DNA of 64,000 nucleotides, taken from Pipra filicauda (Eukaryota > Chordata > Aves > Passeriformes > Pipridae). The position numbers and the translations under genes were made by a program. Below are positions 42,901-57,900 of this stretch, piece by piece. Numbering within the stretch: the stretch's first letter is position 1; the number at the start of each line of letters is the position of its first letter. Location: positions 930,001-994,000 of the forward strand of contig NW_024104140.1 in assembly GCF_003945595.2 (NCBI RefSeq), read 5' to 3'. The notes beneath the pieces were generated by a model. The model had not been told where the DNA came from, did not search any database, and saw only the letters and a list, made by a program, of their open reading frames with translations.

Positions 42901-45900
42901 TACTTTTATGTATACAAATCTCATGGAAGCAGCCAAGGGTCCAGCAGCTCACAGGCAACCCATTCAAAATCATGCCCATATAACAGTTGTCAAAATAGCA
43001 CCAAAAACTGCCCTTAGAGAATCTTCATACAGGTTACACAATAATTAGTTGCATACTGGAAAAACACTTTGCCAGGAATACAATAAGCAGATAAGCAACA
43101 GGTTGGGTATCAACACCAAGAAAATCCAGAGATCATTCTTTCCTTCAAATAAATCACCTGCCCTTATAATTTCATTTCTGTCTTCGAAAGTCCAATTAAA
43201 GTTCATGATTAATACCAACAGAAATGCTTTCTCTATATATCAAACTATTGGAAATCAAATCTGAAATAAAAGCTATTCCACAAGGATTTCTACACATACT
43301 TCTTAAAAGGGGCTTCTAGATGTTAGGTCATTCACAGTCCTTGCTGCAAACAAGTTTTCCTCTGCTAAATTTTTGGGAATCACGATTCAATCATATTCAG
43401 AATTTTTTAACTGCCTTAGTCTGCGTCATTAGAAAACAACAGTGTCATTCTTATGGTGTTTGAAAAAGCATCACCTAAGGAAATACAAAAAATGTGTGTT
43501 GAGAACTGCACAGCTAAACCTGCCATCTCATTTTGAAGAATCACTGCACTAAACAAGGGCAGTGGATGGAACATCACCATTACCAGGAGATGACTCGTTC
43601 ATGAACCAAGTATTTTGAATTCAATAAGTTCCTGAGCCTAGATCCAAACTTAGACAATCTCTTGCACTGGATAACTTTTCAGGTTTAGAAAGGTATTTGT
43701 GTATCAGTTGATTACTGCCTAGTATCTGAATAGTACTGTAGATAATTGGGACTTTTCTTCAGAGCACTGTTGATAATGCTCTATCACTTCATGTGATGTT
43801 TTCAGCAGTGCTCATTTATACCATCTCCATCTTATTTTGTATGCAAATTTTCCTTTATTTAAGCAGTCATCTCTCCATATCACAGATGCCAAGAGACAGA
43901 AATACTCTTCTGAAGAAAACCAACCCACAGAGCATGTAGTATAACTCATGATTATTACTCATTTTGACAGTGGTACAGTAAACTGCTTCAAGAAACGTCT
44001 GTTTACAAAAAATTCCCTCCCCCAGCAATAATGTATTAGCATGGCTTTTGTGTTCTGCATGTGTCAAAACATACACAGTGTGCTGCAATGTATAATATAT
44101 CAAATGAATAATTCATTAAGAGGACACGATGCACAGATGAAAATACATACCATCTCTTGCATTTACCAAGGCCAGTATGACACAGGAAGGGAGAATCAAA
44201 ACAAGAGGGACACCTGGTACTAAACAGTCTCCAGAGTGAGATGAAAGGAAAATTTTAAAACATAGTATAAAACAGGAAATTATGCTGTTCTAGGGATACC
44301 AGTGGACAGTAAAAACATAAAGAACACCTGAGAAGGCTAAAAAAAAAAGAAAGAAAGAAAATAAGGATGCAACTCAGAAGCAAGCTATGGCACTTCTACC
44401 AGCATAAGCTACATGATTTTAGGTAGACAGTCTACTCATAGACAGTTTAAACATCTTTTGCTTCCAATCTTTCTCCTGGAATACAACAACACTCTGTAAA
44501 ATAATCATCAACACTGATTATGTACAGGCATCTTATCTTACTGTATTTCATACCACTGCCAGTCAGGACCAATAACCTTCACATCTGAAAACAAACAAAT
44601 AGTGAATCTTACAGAATAACACAAAAAAAAGTAAGCTAAAGCTTAGGTTGATTTTCCTCCTCCAAGACAATATAGTCAGCACTGGAGAATTTCATTCAAT
44701 GGTACTTTAACCTGAAATTTGAAGATAAAGGTTTATGCTATAAAGAAATAAAATGTCCCTCAGGGATTTACCAATAACTTTATTAACAACTGAGACTGTA
44801 AGCAAAATGCTTGGTTACATAGAACACATTTCTGCCATTTTCTACCACATACTACATTAGAAGTGAAAAGCTTCTGAAGGGGTTAGTAATTTCTGCTGCA
44901 ACCTTTTCTTCCTTTCTTGCAGCAGCTTTGTTACAAAGAATTCTGATATATTTGTTGTGATTGAATGGTCCTTACCTACAAATGGGTTGAATCCAAAAAA
45001 TATTGAGAACTATGTACAAAAGAATTCAGAACAATGGAAGAAGCTTTTGGCCCCTTCTGAACACTTGGCACAAGGCACAGCTAGTTTTTATCAGCTGATG
45101 AATAAGCAATGTTCCTCCTTTTTAATTTTACTGACAATAAATCCTACAGTTCTTTATTGTGCACATTTTCTCTATGTCTAAAACAACAAATTCCCCAAAC
45201 TAGGGGTCTCTCAAAAACTGTTCCTTACGATAAACTACTACCTCCTCTCCTCATAAGTACCAGTGAACTCTTCCTATTAAGGTAGAGGTTAAAAAAACCA
45301 GAAACAATACAGTTCACTTTCAAATTTTTAGGTTTTCCGGAACAAACATTATCCTCACTCTCCTATGGAAATACATCCAGATCACTGGACCACCCCAATA
45401 TCTTTAAATTTTCATCACTGCTCTGCCTCACTTAATTTGATTTTTTCATTGACAATATTTTCTTAATTCCTAATGAACTTTTTTCTTTTTTTTTTAAATT
45501 CTCACCGGATATATTAATCTGTTATTTCAGCCTTTACCTAATTAACCTCTTAATACTAGTAGGCTCAAAGAACACATACTGATAAAGAGACTCAAATAGG
45601 AGGCAGCTATACTGAAAAACACCCAATTTCCAAGAAACATGAATTACAAAAATAGTACTTTACCCTCCTCAATGGAATAAAAGTAACAGCACTTCACTTT
45701 TGTGTCTGCAGCCAAGACAATAAACTTGCCCTTTGAAGATTACCTTTTTGACAGATTTTCATGTGAAAGACAAGTGTTCAAGTTTTCACTGCAAATGACA
45801 GGTTTGCAGTGATCTGGTGCTTTCAGGCTGTGAAAGCACCTTTCTTTGCTATTTAATGTCACTGCATGACTTTTTCAAATAACCTTAAGTCTTGCTCTTA

Positions 45901-48900
45901 CACATTTCTCTACCTGCCAGTGCTCCTTACATAAAAAGAAGGGTAGACTACAAAAGCCTGCTCTAGACTTGCTTCAAATTGTTGAACATTCCCTAATTCC
46001 CTACACATTCTTCCTGTGGTATCTTTTCAAAGGAGCACAAAGAGGATTTCATTGGTAGGGTTGAATTTGTTTTTGTTTTAAAGAAGGAATACTTAAAATG
46101 GCTTTGTCAACATGCTCCTGATTAGTTTTCTATTCAGCAATACAAATGCTGATCCCTGTATCTGACCTATATTCCAATCTCTCACATCCAGGAAAACAGA
46201 CAATGTTTGGCTATTCTGCAACCCTACTTCAAAAATCAATTAGACCAATCTGCTGTTAAACAATGTGTAATAAGAAGTGTATCTTCTACTCTTCTGGTTA
46301 AAAAAAAAAAAAGGCAGCAATAATACTTTCCCCCAAAGATTGTTCATATATTAACATACAGACTGAGGAATGAGAGGCTGGAAAGCAGTGCCACAGAAAG
46401 GGTCCTGGGGGTCCTGGTCATGGCAAGTTGAGTCTGAGTCAGCAGTGCCCTGGCAGCCAGGAGGGCCAACCCTGTCCTGGGGGCATCAGGCAAAGCATCA
46501 CCAGCCAGGCCAGGGAGGGGATTGTCCTGCTCTGCTCTGACCTGGGGCGGCCTGACCTGGAATATTGTGGCAGTTTAGGGCACCACAATACAGGAAGGAT
46601 ATGAAGCTGTTAGAGAGTGTCCAAAGAAGGGCAATGAAGATGATGAAGGGTCTTGAGGGGAAGCCGTGTGAGGAGCAGCTGAGGGCACTTGGTGTGTTCA
46701 GCTGGAGAAGAGGAGACTGAGGGGAGAGCTCATTGCAGTTACAACTTCCTTGGGAGGGGAAGAGGAGGGGCAGGCACTGATCTCTTCTCTGTGGTGACCA
46801 GTGACAGGACCTGAGGGAATGGCCTGAGGTTCTGTCAGAGGAAGTTTAGGTTGGATATTAGAAAAAGGTTCTTCACCCAGAGAGTGGTTGGGCACTGAAC
46901 AGGCTCCCCAGGGCAGTGGGCACAGCACCAAGGCTGACAGAGTTCAAGAAGCATTTGGATGATACTCTCAGGCACATGGTGTGACTCTTGGGGTATTCTT
47001 TCGGGCCATCATTTTTGGACTCGATGATCCCTGTGAGTCCCTTCCAACTCACCATATTCTGTGATTTCTCTTGTACAATCCAAGATCAGATTGCTGTTGC
47101 TCTTCAAAGTTTATCTCAACAAGAATTAAATCAAGATTTAGCAATATTTGTTGCTAAATTGCTGCATGAGATCCTCCGTATCCATTACACAAGTAAGCAA
47201 AATGTTAAATCTAAAACACAACTATTAGAAAGTAAGATAGTCAAACACTAATTTTGTCAGGTTCAAATCATTACCTAAGGCATAAAGAAAGAATTATAAA
47301 TTGTTTAGGTGATCTTTACTATATAAACTGGGCAAAGTAAAGAATTTCTGTGTTCAGTGGCAGTACCGCAGTTGTCATAGGAAATATTTTAAAATCATGC
47401 TACAGAAATGCAATATTTGTATTTTACATCTGTTTTTGAAACATCACTTCATCAATTGAAAACACTATCTCAGAACCACATGCTTAAAAGTGTTGCTTTG
47501 AAATATCTGACTACATGGAGACTTCCTCTTGTCCCTCTTTTATCCTTCCTGTGAACTTCTCTCACCAGCAGTAAGGCTCCTGCTCCTGAGGATCTGAACC
47601 TACAGAACAGATTCAGTGTCCTCACAGCAGTTACAGTGTCAGGAGCTCTGTCAAACAAACCATCTGCGTCCACCAAACCTGAGCCGTGCTGCAACACAAG
47701 AGGGGAGTGGCAAGAGTTAGCACAATGGAGGACCCTGATCTTCTGACTAACACCATCTAAGAAGGGTTGCTGCTTGCTAGGGGTTTGAATTCCTGGCATT
47801 GTTGAAAGACTGCCAAAGCTTGTCCAGCTCTTACACAATTACTCTTCCTGCTCTTCCATCTTGGCACAAGCTGTACAGCTATGGAAACCTGGAAAGTACA
47901 GTGTGATTATGTGGCTTTCGAAGCTATGGCAAAGGCTCAACTGATGTTCTTCCCAGCTGCATCAGTTAGTGAGAGGGTTCTGAGGAACAGACACATCCTG
48001 CAGGTCAACAACCAGCTGTGAACTGGTGTTGGCAAGGTTTTAGTTTCGATGGCCACTGAATCATTTTGAGAATCAAGGACTGCTTTGAAGAGATAGGATC
48101 CACCTGACTGTGGTGGGCAAATGCATCTTCACCAACAGGCTGGCCAACCTGGTTAGACCAGTTTTGTAGAAGGAAAAATAGAGAAAGGAACATTTAGTGA
48201 CAAAGTAGTGGACTCTGTTGAAAAACAAAGAATGTGGGACAATGTGAACAAGAGATACCTCACAGTCAACAAAACAGGGCTGGGTGAAGAGGGATCACCC
48301 CAAGCATATGCACATAAATGAGGAAAGGCCTACAGAAAAACACTCCAGGGAAAGCTTCATTCTTGGGACTCAGCAAGACTGGATGCTTACGTGGAGTGCT
48401 TGTGCACTAATGCATGCAGCATGGAGAACAAACAGGAAGAAACAGAGCTCTGCATGTAGTTACAAGGCCACAGTCTCACTGGGATCATGAAGACATGGTA
48501 GGATGGCTCCCATGACAAGGCTGCTGCCACGAATGCATACAGGCTCTTTAGGAAGAACAAGCTGAGAAGGCAGTGACAAGGGAGATGCCCTTCATGCGAG
48601 AGAGCAGTGGGAATGCATGAGCTCTGTCTTCAGATGGATATGAGCCAGCTAAGAAATTATGGGTCAGGATGATCAAGCAGACCAAGATAAGTCACACTGT
48701 TATATATTCCTGCTACAGATTGCCTGAGCAGGATAACATCATCCTGGACAAACTGATGAAGCACAACTTGGGTAAGTGCATAGCAAGGTGGGCTGAAAAA
48801 TGGCTGAAATGCCAGGCTCAAAGGTTTATGAGCAGAAGCATGAAATCCAGCTGGAGCCCAGGCTATTAGCAGCCTACCCAAGGGGTTGATACCGTTAAAT

Positions 48901-51900
48901 GTTTTTAATAGGGACCCAGATGATGGAACAGAGGGAAATTTGTCATACAGTGTAAAAACGGAAGGAGTGTTTGATACACCTGATAGTTGTGCTGCCATTT
49001 AGGAGGAATGTGACGAGCTGGAAAAACAGGCTGACAGAAACCTTACACATTTCACAAAGGTACATGCAAATAAACACCATACACCAGTATATGCTGGGGG
49101 CCAACTGGCTGGAAAGCAGCTTTGCAAACAAGAAGCTGGGTAGAAACCAAGCTGAAAACACTCCAGCAACATGTCCTTGTAGCCAAGAAGGCCAACGACA
49201 ACCTGGGCTGTGTTGGGAAGATCATTGGCAGCAGGCCAAGGGAGGCACTACTCAGGTCTGGTAAGACTACATCTGAAGTGTTGCATCCTGGGTTCTCCAG
49301 TATGAGAGGGACCTGGACATACAAAGAAGTTCAGCAAAGGGCAAATAAGATGATTAACAGACTGCAGGATCTGTCATACAAGGTGAGACTGAGTGAGCTG
49401 TTCTGTTTTTTTAGCCTCAAGAAGAGAAGGCTCAGTAGGATCTTACCAATCCTGTGTATAAATAGCCTGATGGCTCCTTCTTTATACCGTCACATAATCT
49501 CAGTGGTGTCCAGTGAACAGGCAAGAGGTAGTGGAAACAAACTGAAAGACAAGTACTTCCAACTGTGCATCACTAAACTGACAGTTCCATTCAGTTTATC
49601 ACAGAAGTTTTATTGCATGAAACTAATTCTAACATCACTGACTGCAGTTTCAAGCAATGATCAGGGCCAGTTACCTCAGCTTGCACTGGTTTCAACTTTA
49701 AGTGTGAATCTGTAAGTTTTGTTTTAATCCAACTTATTTTCACTAAGTTCACCTCGAATAAACATCTCCCTAAAACAAAGCTTTTTTTTTTCATTTAAGC
49801 TAGTTATCTGAAAACTACAGAGAAAAATCACATTAGTCATGTTCCAGTTTCAAGTACCATCTAAGCATAGGAAAAGCCACATCCTTATGGAATACCAGCC
49901 AAGACTGAACTAAAACACATGTAAATACAGAAAAATGTACGAATAATAAAACTTAGTTCATTAAGTAAACAATTCCTTACATTTTTTGAAGGACCTGGGC
50001 CATCACAACCCCACTCGTTAAATCTTCCACGGTCTGGCATGGTGCCTCAACATTAAATGTCTGGATCTGTGGTAAAAAGGAAAAGGTTATTTTCTTTTAC
50101 TTGAATGTCAAAGAATTTTCAAAAGTTTAAAAAAATTCTAGCAGTAGCAAACAGAACAGATTAAACTCCACAAGTGCATTTAGTGTACATGTTAGGTTTA
50201 AAAAGCTTTATATTTAACAGCATTCAAAGAAAAGAACAGGGCTTAGCATCCTTGCTTTCACAATAAACTTTGCTGCAAATAACAGTACTACATTCTCCAA
50301 AAGGCTAATTTTCCACCACATTTTCTACTTTGAAAAGTCACTGGACCATGCAAGTATTTCCAGAGCATACATTCAAAAAAATCCACTGTCTCAATTAACA
50401 TATGTAAGAAACTCGGTTTTTAGAAGTAACGCTGATCACACAAATTGTTCATCAGCTTCCCACAACCAGAAGATCAAACGCAGAGTGACGTATTCCAAAC
50501 TTAATTATTCCCTACTATCAGACGGAAGAGAAGAACCAAGTGCTGCTACACTCTAATGGGTCTATGCACTACTAGTGTTCTGAATACTTCAGGGTGTTTT
50601 ATCAACACTGTGACAGGCACTACAGTCCACAAAGCAAAGCTCTTTTCTTCCTTCCTCTCTTGGTGAGAAGAAGAGTCTATCTGCTTCAGCACAATCTTTT
50701 TAATGGGTCTACATTATTTCGAATGAACATTAATTTTAAATGACGTGGATGAGTGCTGTGAAAATAACGTTGATGACGTTATTTGGAGGGTATCTGCCTA
50801 ATGCTCTCTGCTACTATCCTTCTCCTAGGAGAAGCCTGGGTTTATTTGTAGAAAGGAGTGCTCATATGCACCACAGACAAGACATGCTACAAGAGCTCTT
50901 ACAGCTTCAGAGTACATAAATAAATACGTCAACCAATTTTTTTCTGAACATAATGTACAACCATTCCTGTTTTAGTGGCATTTGAAACAGTAATACTGGT
51001 CAGAGTCATTTCCCAATAAATACCCTTTATGTATGTGTCTTACAATAAAAGGCAACTCATGTAACAGCGGAAAATTTTGCAGGTCCTTCTCTGAAGAGAA
51101 GGCCCTCAAAAAAACCAAGAGCACAACAGTCAGATTCTCACAATACCTTCGGAACGTCATGTTAGCACGCCAGCAATGCCACTTAACATTTATTTGGAGA
51201 ACAGGCACCTAGGTGAATGTTCCTTTCTTTCCTTTACTCTGGAAGAAAAAAACCCTAGCATTCAATTAGGAAAAAATCCAGCAATGATATCCATGAAGAG
51301 CCAAAGAAAAGAGTCCCCAGAGTATGTTTGCTGATCAAGTTCAGCTGTGACCAATGAATAGTCACAAATGATGTCCATGTTCAAAAGCACAAGGATTCAT
51401 GTGCCATTGAGAATACTAATGTTTTTCATAGTTAGATGACAAAGAACAGAAAGAAAGGTTGAAACTAACATGACTTGTTTCTTCACATACACTTAAATTT
51501 CGTAACAAGTGTATTTTATTTGCTTGTATATTTCAACTGTGTCAAATTTATGCTGCAAAGCATTTATTCAAATCTTTAAAAAAGAACTGTATCCTTTTCA
51601 TATCCTTCAGAGATTATCCTTCAGAGATATGATAGTAACAAGTTCTCTTCAAAAACTCTTCCATAAAACATCTTTACAAATTTATGTCAAAGTTAAACTC
51701 CTATACCATTCTCAGATAGTTCTACAGTATCCTGAAGTGCTCTAAGAAACAGCAGAGTTCATTTTCTAGAAGGGACAAAATGATAAGAATGTGGCAATGC
51801 AGAAGCAGAGTCCAGCCATGGAGACAAATAAGCAAATTTTTGTGTGCATGTGGGTGTGAGTCCCTCTGAACAGCTATTCAGTAACACCTGTTAAAACAGT

Positions 51901-54900
51901 GCTCTTCCTCTGCATTGTGATTTGTTTCCTTCTGGGAGACTTCTCTCTCTTCCTGCTGGAACTGCTCCTCTGCTCCTAAATCCTGAGTGCTTTGCAATAG
52001 GGTCCCCATCGTTAGTTGCACAAAGCTGTCAATTAATTCCCATTCCCTGACAGGATTCTTGGGTATTTTTCCCCAGTATCGCTATATGGAGCCCCGACAT
52101 CATGTGTGTGGGCCCACATGAACCTCATGAGGTTCAACAAGGCCATGTGCACGGTGATGCAGCTGGGTCAGGGCAACCCCTGTTATCAGCACAGGCTGGG
52201 GGATGCATGGATCGAGAGCAGACCTGCAGAGAAGGACTTGGGGGTGCTGGTGGGTGAGAGGCTGGACATGACCCATCAACGTGCCAACCATATCCTGGTT
52301 GGTTCATCAAAAGAACTCTGAGCAGCATGTCAAGGGAGGTGATTCTCCCCCTCTACTCTACTCTCATGAAACCTTACCACCCTTAGCACAAGAAAGACAT
52401 GGACCTGTTGGAGCAGGTCCTGAGGAGAGTGACAAAACTGCTCAGAGGATTTTCCTCCTAGGAGGAAAAGGCTGAGAGAGTCAGGGTTGTTCAGCCTGGA
52501 GTGGAGAAGGCTCCAGGGATCCCTCACTGTGGCCTTTCAGTACTTAAAGGAAAGGTGGGGACAGACTTTTTAATAGGGCCTGTAGAGACAGGACAAGGGA
52601 TAATGGTTTTAAACCGAAAGAGCGTAGACCCAGGCTAGATATAAGGAAGAATTATTTTATGATGAGGGTGGTGAAACACTAAAGCAGGTTGCTCAGAGAG
52701 GTGGTAGATGAGCCTTCCCTGGTAAGGCTGGATTGGGCTCTGAGCAACCTGATCTAGTTCATTAGGCCCCTACTCAAGGCAAGGGGGATTGGACTATTTG
52801 ACTTTTAAGTCCCCTACTACACAAACTAATCTATGATTTTATAAGAAAAAACTCTTGGAAAATAAAAGGGAGGAAAAAAACCCAACCACTTGGCTCAATC
52901 ACTACCTCTAATAGGCCTTCACACCTTTTCATCAACTAAGGGTTCTTTTATTTAATTTTATTAGATATTAATCCAGATCTCTGATCTACACAGACACAAA
53001 CTTGAGTATTTTTATACAAACCTTAAAAGAAGGAGTAGCAAGTAACTCTTTGAATGCAAAGGTAGTTATCACCAGGGACTAAATAATTGCTTCAGGAAGA
53101 GACAATACCTTAGAAAAATCTGAGTTACAGTTCCCAATTACATATATGACTAATAAGGATTTGTTATCTACTAGGGATAGGATGCAAAAATGTATTTCAT
53201 GAAAATACATTTGATATGAAGGTCAGAGAACCGGATAAACACTCAGTTGTCAAAGACAGTAGGAGAAAACTGGGATAAAACTTGTGATGGGGAATCCAGC
53301 ATTCCCCGAAACTTCAGGGGAAGAAAAAGTAAAAACCAAACAAAGCAACCTCCTTCTACATCAAAGAAAAAAAAAAATTCTCCTTTCTCTTCTCAACACT
53401 AAGAGATAATGAAAGACCTGCTCTTTGCACAGTGATTATATACACTGTTTGGTTTTTATCACTGATGCAGTTGCATAATAAACCTTCTAAGTATTCTTTT
53501 GAAATAATACCTGAAATCACTTTTAGTGGTTCTTAGCAGATAAAACACTGTGTGACTGGTTACCTTATGCACAAACACAACAAACGGTAACACCCAGTTT
53601 CCAACTAGTTATTTATCAGAGTGGTGGTGGGTTTTTTCCAATTATTAAATTGTTCTTATCTAAACCTGCAAGGCTTACCTTTTCTTTGCAATTCTCCTCC
53701 CAACTGGCCCAGGAGCAGGGGGGGAAAAAGAGAGCACCCCTATGATACTTAATTGCCAGCCATGGCTAAACCATGTCAACGACAGTTTAGAATTATTTAT
53801 CCACTATTTTCCTATGGGTTTGGAACTGACTATGCAAGCTTAGAGTTAGCTGCCATGTAGAGCCTAGAATAATACTGTGTCATCACAGAAGGTACAGATC
53901 ACACATATAAGACAGGGAGAAGCGGGTGTGAAAGGAGACAAGAAAGGAACCAGCCTCACTGGGTTGGATGCGTAACACAGACCATTAGCAAAAACACTTG
54001 AAAGAGTAAACTGGCAGAGAAGATAAAGGAGGGTTGGATACTTCTGTCTTTGTACAGTTACCCCATATTACCTACAAGATCTGCAACAACCTCATTAAAA
54101 CAAATTTTACTCAGCTTCAATACCTGGAGGAAACCAGAACATAAATTCTTTCCACAATGGCAAGCTAATTATGTTCTTCACACACAGTTGTCCTTCAGAT
54201 GCTGAATTCTTGTATTAAGACACACCTTTCAAATGAGAATTTGACTCCTATCCTATAACCAGATCCCGTGCTTCTAGATAACTTTGATCCTTGTTCACCC
54301 ATTTTTCTCCTCATAGTTGGTAGCACTGCTATCTTCTGCTTGAATAGTCATGGCATAAGCTATTTTTTCATGCTTTCCAAGACAACAGCAGACTGTATGA
54401 GACAAACAATGGGGAAATAGATTTCTAATAAGCAACAGTTTCATTCCAGGATTTGAATTTCTGGATAGTTCCACTGATTTTTTTAGGTTTTCAGACTTCT
54501 ATTATTAAAACCTCAAGAGATACTTTGCAATCCAGCTGTAATGGTAGGCACTCAATTAGCCAAGCAGTGAAATGGCAAGGTTATTACATTACTGGCCAGG
54601 CAAGGGATACTTTTGGGGGAAGGACTTGAATGCTAATTTTTTATTAATTTCCTTCTCATTTTATGTATACTGTGTTTAACCCCAAATATCTAAACTGGTC
54701 AAACCTATGAAAGACCTCAACCAAAACACTTCATTCTAAGTGCAGATTTTCAAAAGATTAAATATTTCCCTTGCAGAAACACAGTGCAGAAAGCAGAAGA
54801 TACACCTTGACTAAAGGTTACTTACTAAAGGACTTGGGAGATGAGACAGCCATGACAGTGTAAGCCAGTTGCTACTGCACTACCTTGGCATTGCCACTAA

Positions 54901-57900
54901 ATTGCTGCTAACTGGAGTGTTCAAGTATGACAAATCATTACGATACAATGAACAGAGTCTCAAAGTCTGAATGGTATTTGGTTTAACCGTTTCAGAAACA
55001 TTCATGAGAAGACAAGCTAACCTACCAACCCCTGGGGTAAAAATGAATATATTCCTTTGAGAGCCAGAGGAGCCAACTGACGAAAAAGAATTCTACACAG
55101 CACTTGTAATGAAGATAGAATGAAAATATAATACATAATAAGAAGGCCTAACAGAGCACCATAAACCAACAGTTCTTTCCAAGCTTCCACCTATTTCATC
55201 ATGTTTTATTTGAAAGAAGTATTTACCAATTGATGATTTCTCTTCTTTTCTCAAAATACAAGCTACTAATAAAGTGCAAAATTGCCAAACATTACCTCAA
55301 TGCCCCTGCATTTGTAGGATACAAACATTCACCCTCCACCAAGCACCAATGAATTTTAGAAAGCCCCAGAAGAGCCTTTTAAGACTAGGAACATCTTCTC
55401 ATGGAAAAAAGAAAAAAAAAAAAAAATCACAAATGGTAGGGTTTACGGGAACCACCGTAAACTCTGCCAATCAGAGCACAAAAATTTCCATCTCTACTAC
55501 CCAGAGATGACAAAATAACACACTTAAAATTATGTAACATTAAACATGGGAGCAGCATATCTTCTGTCTTCAATATTCTCACTCACAGAAACCTAGATGA
55601 TAATCTAACAAATAGAGTTGGGATGAATGAAGTTTCACCAAAGGAGGATAATGAAACTGTCCTCTAAAAGTAGGTGTTCAATGCAAATAGCAGAACAGTG
55701 CTCAATGAACAGAAGAGCGAAATTCTTTTTATTCTGAATGAAGACTGCTAGACTACTAGAAACCTGCATAGCACCAGGCAAATGTGCCCAAAATGATCCA
55801 TACTAAAATAAACAACAGGCTGCAGGGCAGAGCTTCTATGTGATGGCATAAGCCCAAGTAAAGTCCATTAAATTCTTGGCTAGTGGCAAGACAGAGGAAC
55901 TTTCCAAATTTATACATGTTTCTAATATTACTTAAACAACAACAACACACCAACAAAAAAAACCAAAAAAAAATAAAGTGAACATAAGTGACACTTTTCC
56001 CTTTGCACCTTCTTGCAGTTATAATACAGAAGAGAAATCCTGTCTCTATTGACAGGTGAAATAAAGAACCCAAAGGCACAGAAGATGAATCCCAAAGCAC
56101 TAAGTTCTACTTAAATATCATCTGTACAAACTTCCTGATCAGTGTGGAAACACAGGCTCTCATAGGATCACAAGAGTAAGAAAGATTTAGCAGCTAAAAG
56201 ATAGGATTCAGATGTCTCCCAGAGAGAGCTGGCACTAAGTTTTCATCAGGATAAGAAATTTCAGACTTAACAGATTCTAGAACTGGTAACACAAATGTAT
56301 AGCACAGCACTAAAACCAGCATATCTTGCAGTTCAAGTCTTCTCCTTTTACTTATTTATATTTTAACAAACATTTTCCTGAACTTCATGGAGACTGTGCA
56401 GGTAAGCAGAACAAGATTTTTCAGACCAAATTCCATGATTCCTTAAAGAAGGCATTAGCCACCATGTAAAAAGGCAGCCATCTTTTGACATAGTCCATAA
56501 AATAAAACCATCTAAACCGTGCCAGAGTGATCAAGTCCTGCTGTTTGTGTTCTGTTATTTGTTTTTTCCCTAGCCACAAAAAGTGTGGTCGAATTAATAA
56601 AAATTAAAAAAAACCCTAACAAAGAAATAAAAAACTCCCCATAACGTCTGTTGCAGTTGATCACACACTTTCTTCTACTTATTCTTATATTGAAGTAAAA
56701 CTATGGATACCTTGCTGCCATGGCAAAAAAGTTCACTCAAAGGTTTATCTTATGTAATCCTGGAATGTAGAAAAGGCTGTAACTCATTTACTGCTTTGCA
56801 ACTCTGCAATGAATAAAACACAGATGCTCATTTCCCAGATCTATTGTCCCCAAGACATAAATCATATGGGCCATAAATATGCATTTGTTGTTTAGTTTAA
56901 ATAACTTAGCTACTCTGAAAGATTTAGCTCCAAATAGTCAACAGGACTTCCACAGAGGATACAAAGCACTTCACTTTCAGTGTAGTATACAGTTGCAAAG
57001 AGGCTTGCAGCTAAACAGCATGAAAGAGCCTTAAGAATTCAAGGGCTGAAGCACATTATTACCAGATTCACAATGCATCTTCTTGTGCAATACTTGCTCC
57101 ACTACCTGCACCACTCAAAAACATTTCCTGTGTGCCCCCTTTGAAAAGTTCCCATCCCTTTGTGGCCCCAGCTAGTCCACTGAAACACAACTCCAGCTTT
57201 GTCTTCATTCAGAAGCTTTTGCCTGCCACAGGCAGGACTGGAGTGCTGGCCCGACTCCCCCGCCTTTAACCGTAGAGAGTTTTTCCCTCCACCTTCTCCT
57301 CTTTTCCATGTTGTCTCTTTGTTCCCTGCCCTGAATTGGAAGTATTAAGTAACTCACAGGAATGACTTTAGTCACGTATGGCAAAGTAAGGGAACAAGAA
57401 AAACAACACATGCATACTCTGCAGGGCGGGAAACCACTACCAGCAGTTTGGGGAAGGAGTTAATCCCTTTCCCTTTCCTGTGTGGCAGGACCTACCAGCC
57501 TGTTGGCAACAAAAGCCACAAGGACATTACTACCCTCTTCCCCTCACTTCCAGCCACACATTCCTGCCTTAACCTTGTGCTAGTGTAGTTTGTCGTGTGG
57601 CAAATAACCTCGTTGTTTGTTTGTTTTTTTTAATTAATCACTAGGACTTGCAAATTAAATTGATTAAACAACCCCAGACTTAGGCTCTGAAGCTAGAGGC
57701 ACTTAGCCAACCAAATCTAGGCAAGTCTTTCTAAATAATCTCAGTACTTAAGAGTCAGGCGAGAAAGCAGAGAGCAGCAAGGGCAGGGGAGAGGCCCAAG
57801 ACTCAACTTGCAAGTCTGATTTGCTTTATAGGTCAAACACATCGCAGCAAAAATTTCTGATGGTCAAGGAAGAAAAAAATAACAGAACATTATCTTACAG

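Larger units (their letters stand above)
42234..49980 (-). other. HOOK3 intron 2
   Basis: 7.7 kb. It holds the paired stem-loops (45786-45840) and two antisense CR1 copies (46356-47066, 47880-49595). The left 3.5 kb shows nothing recognised. Confidence 0.85.

Noticed and set aside
45786..45840. Paired stem-loops as a snoRNA or microRNA
   Set aside because: Stems are only 10 bp and the whole element is 55 bp; no H/ACA box, C/D box or ~70-nt single hairpin is present.
49122..49715. 197-codon plus-strand ORF as a host gene
   Set aside because: Its first two thirds are degenerate CR1 pol sequence ([43 protein letters not shown]).
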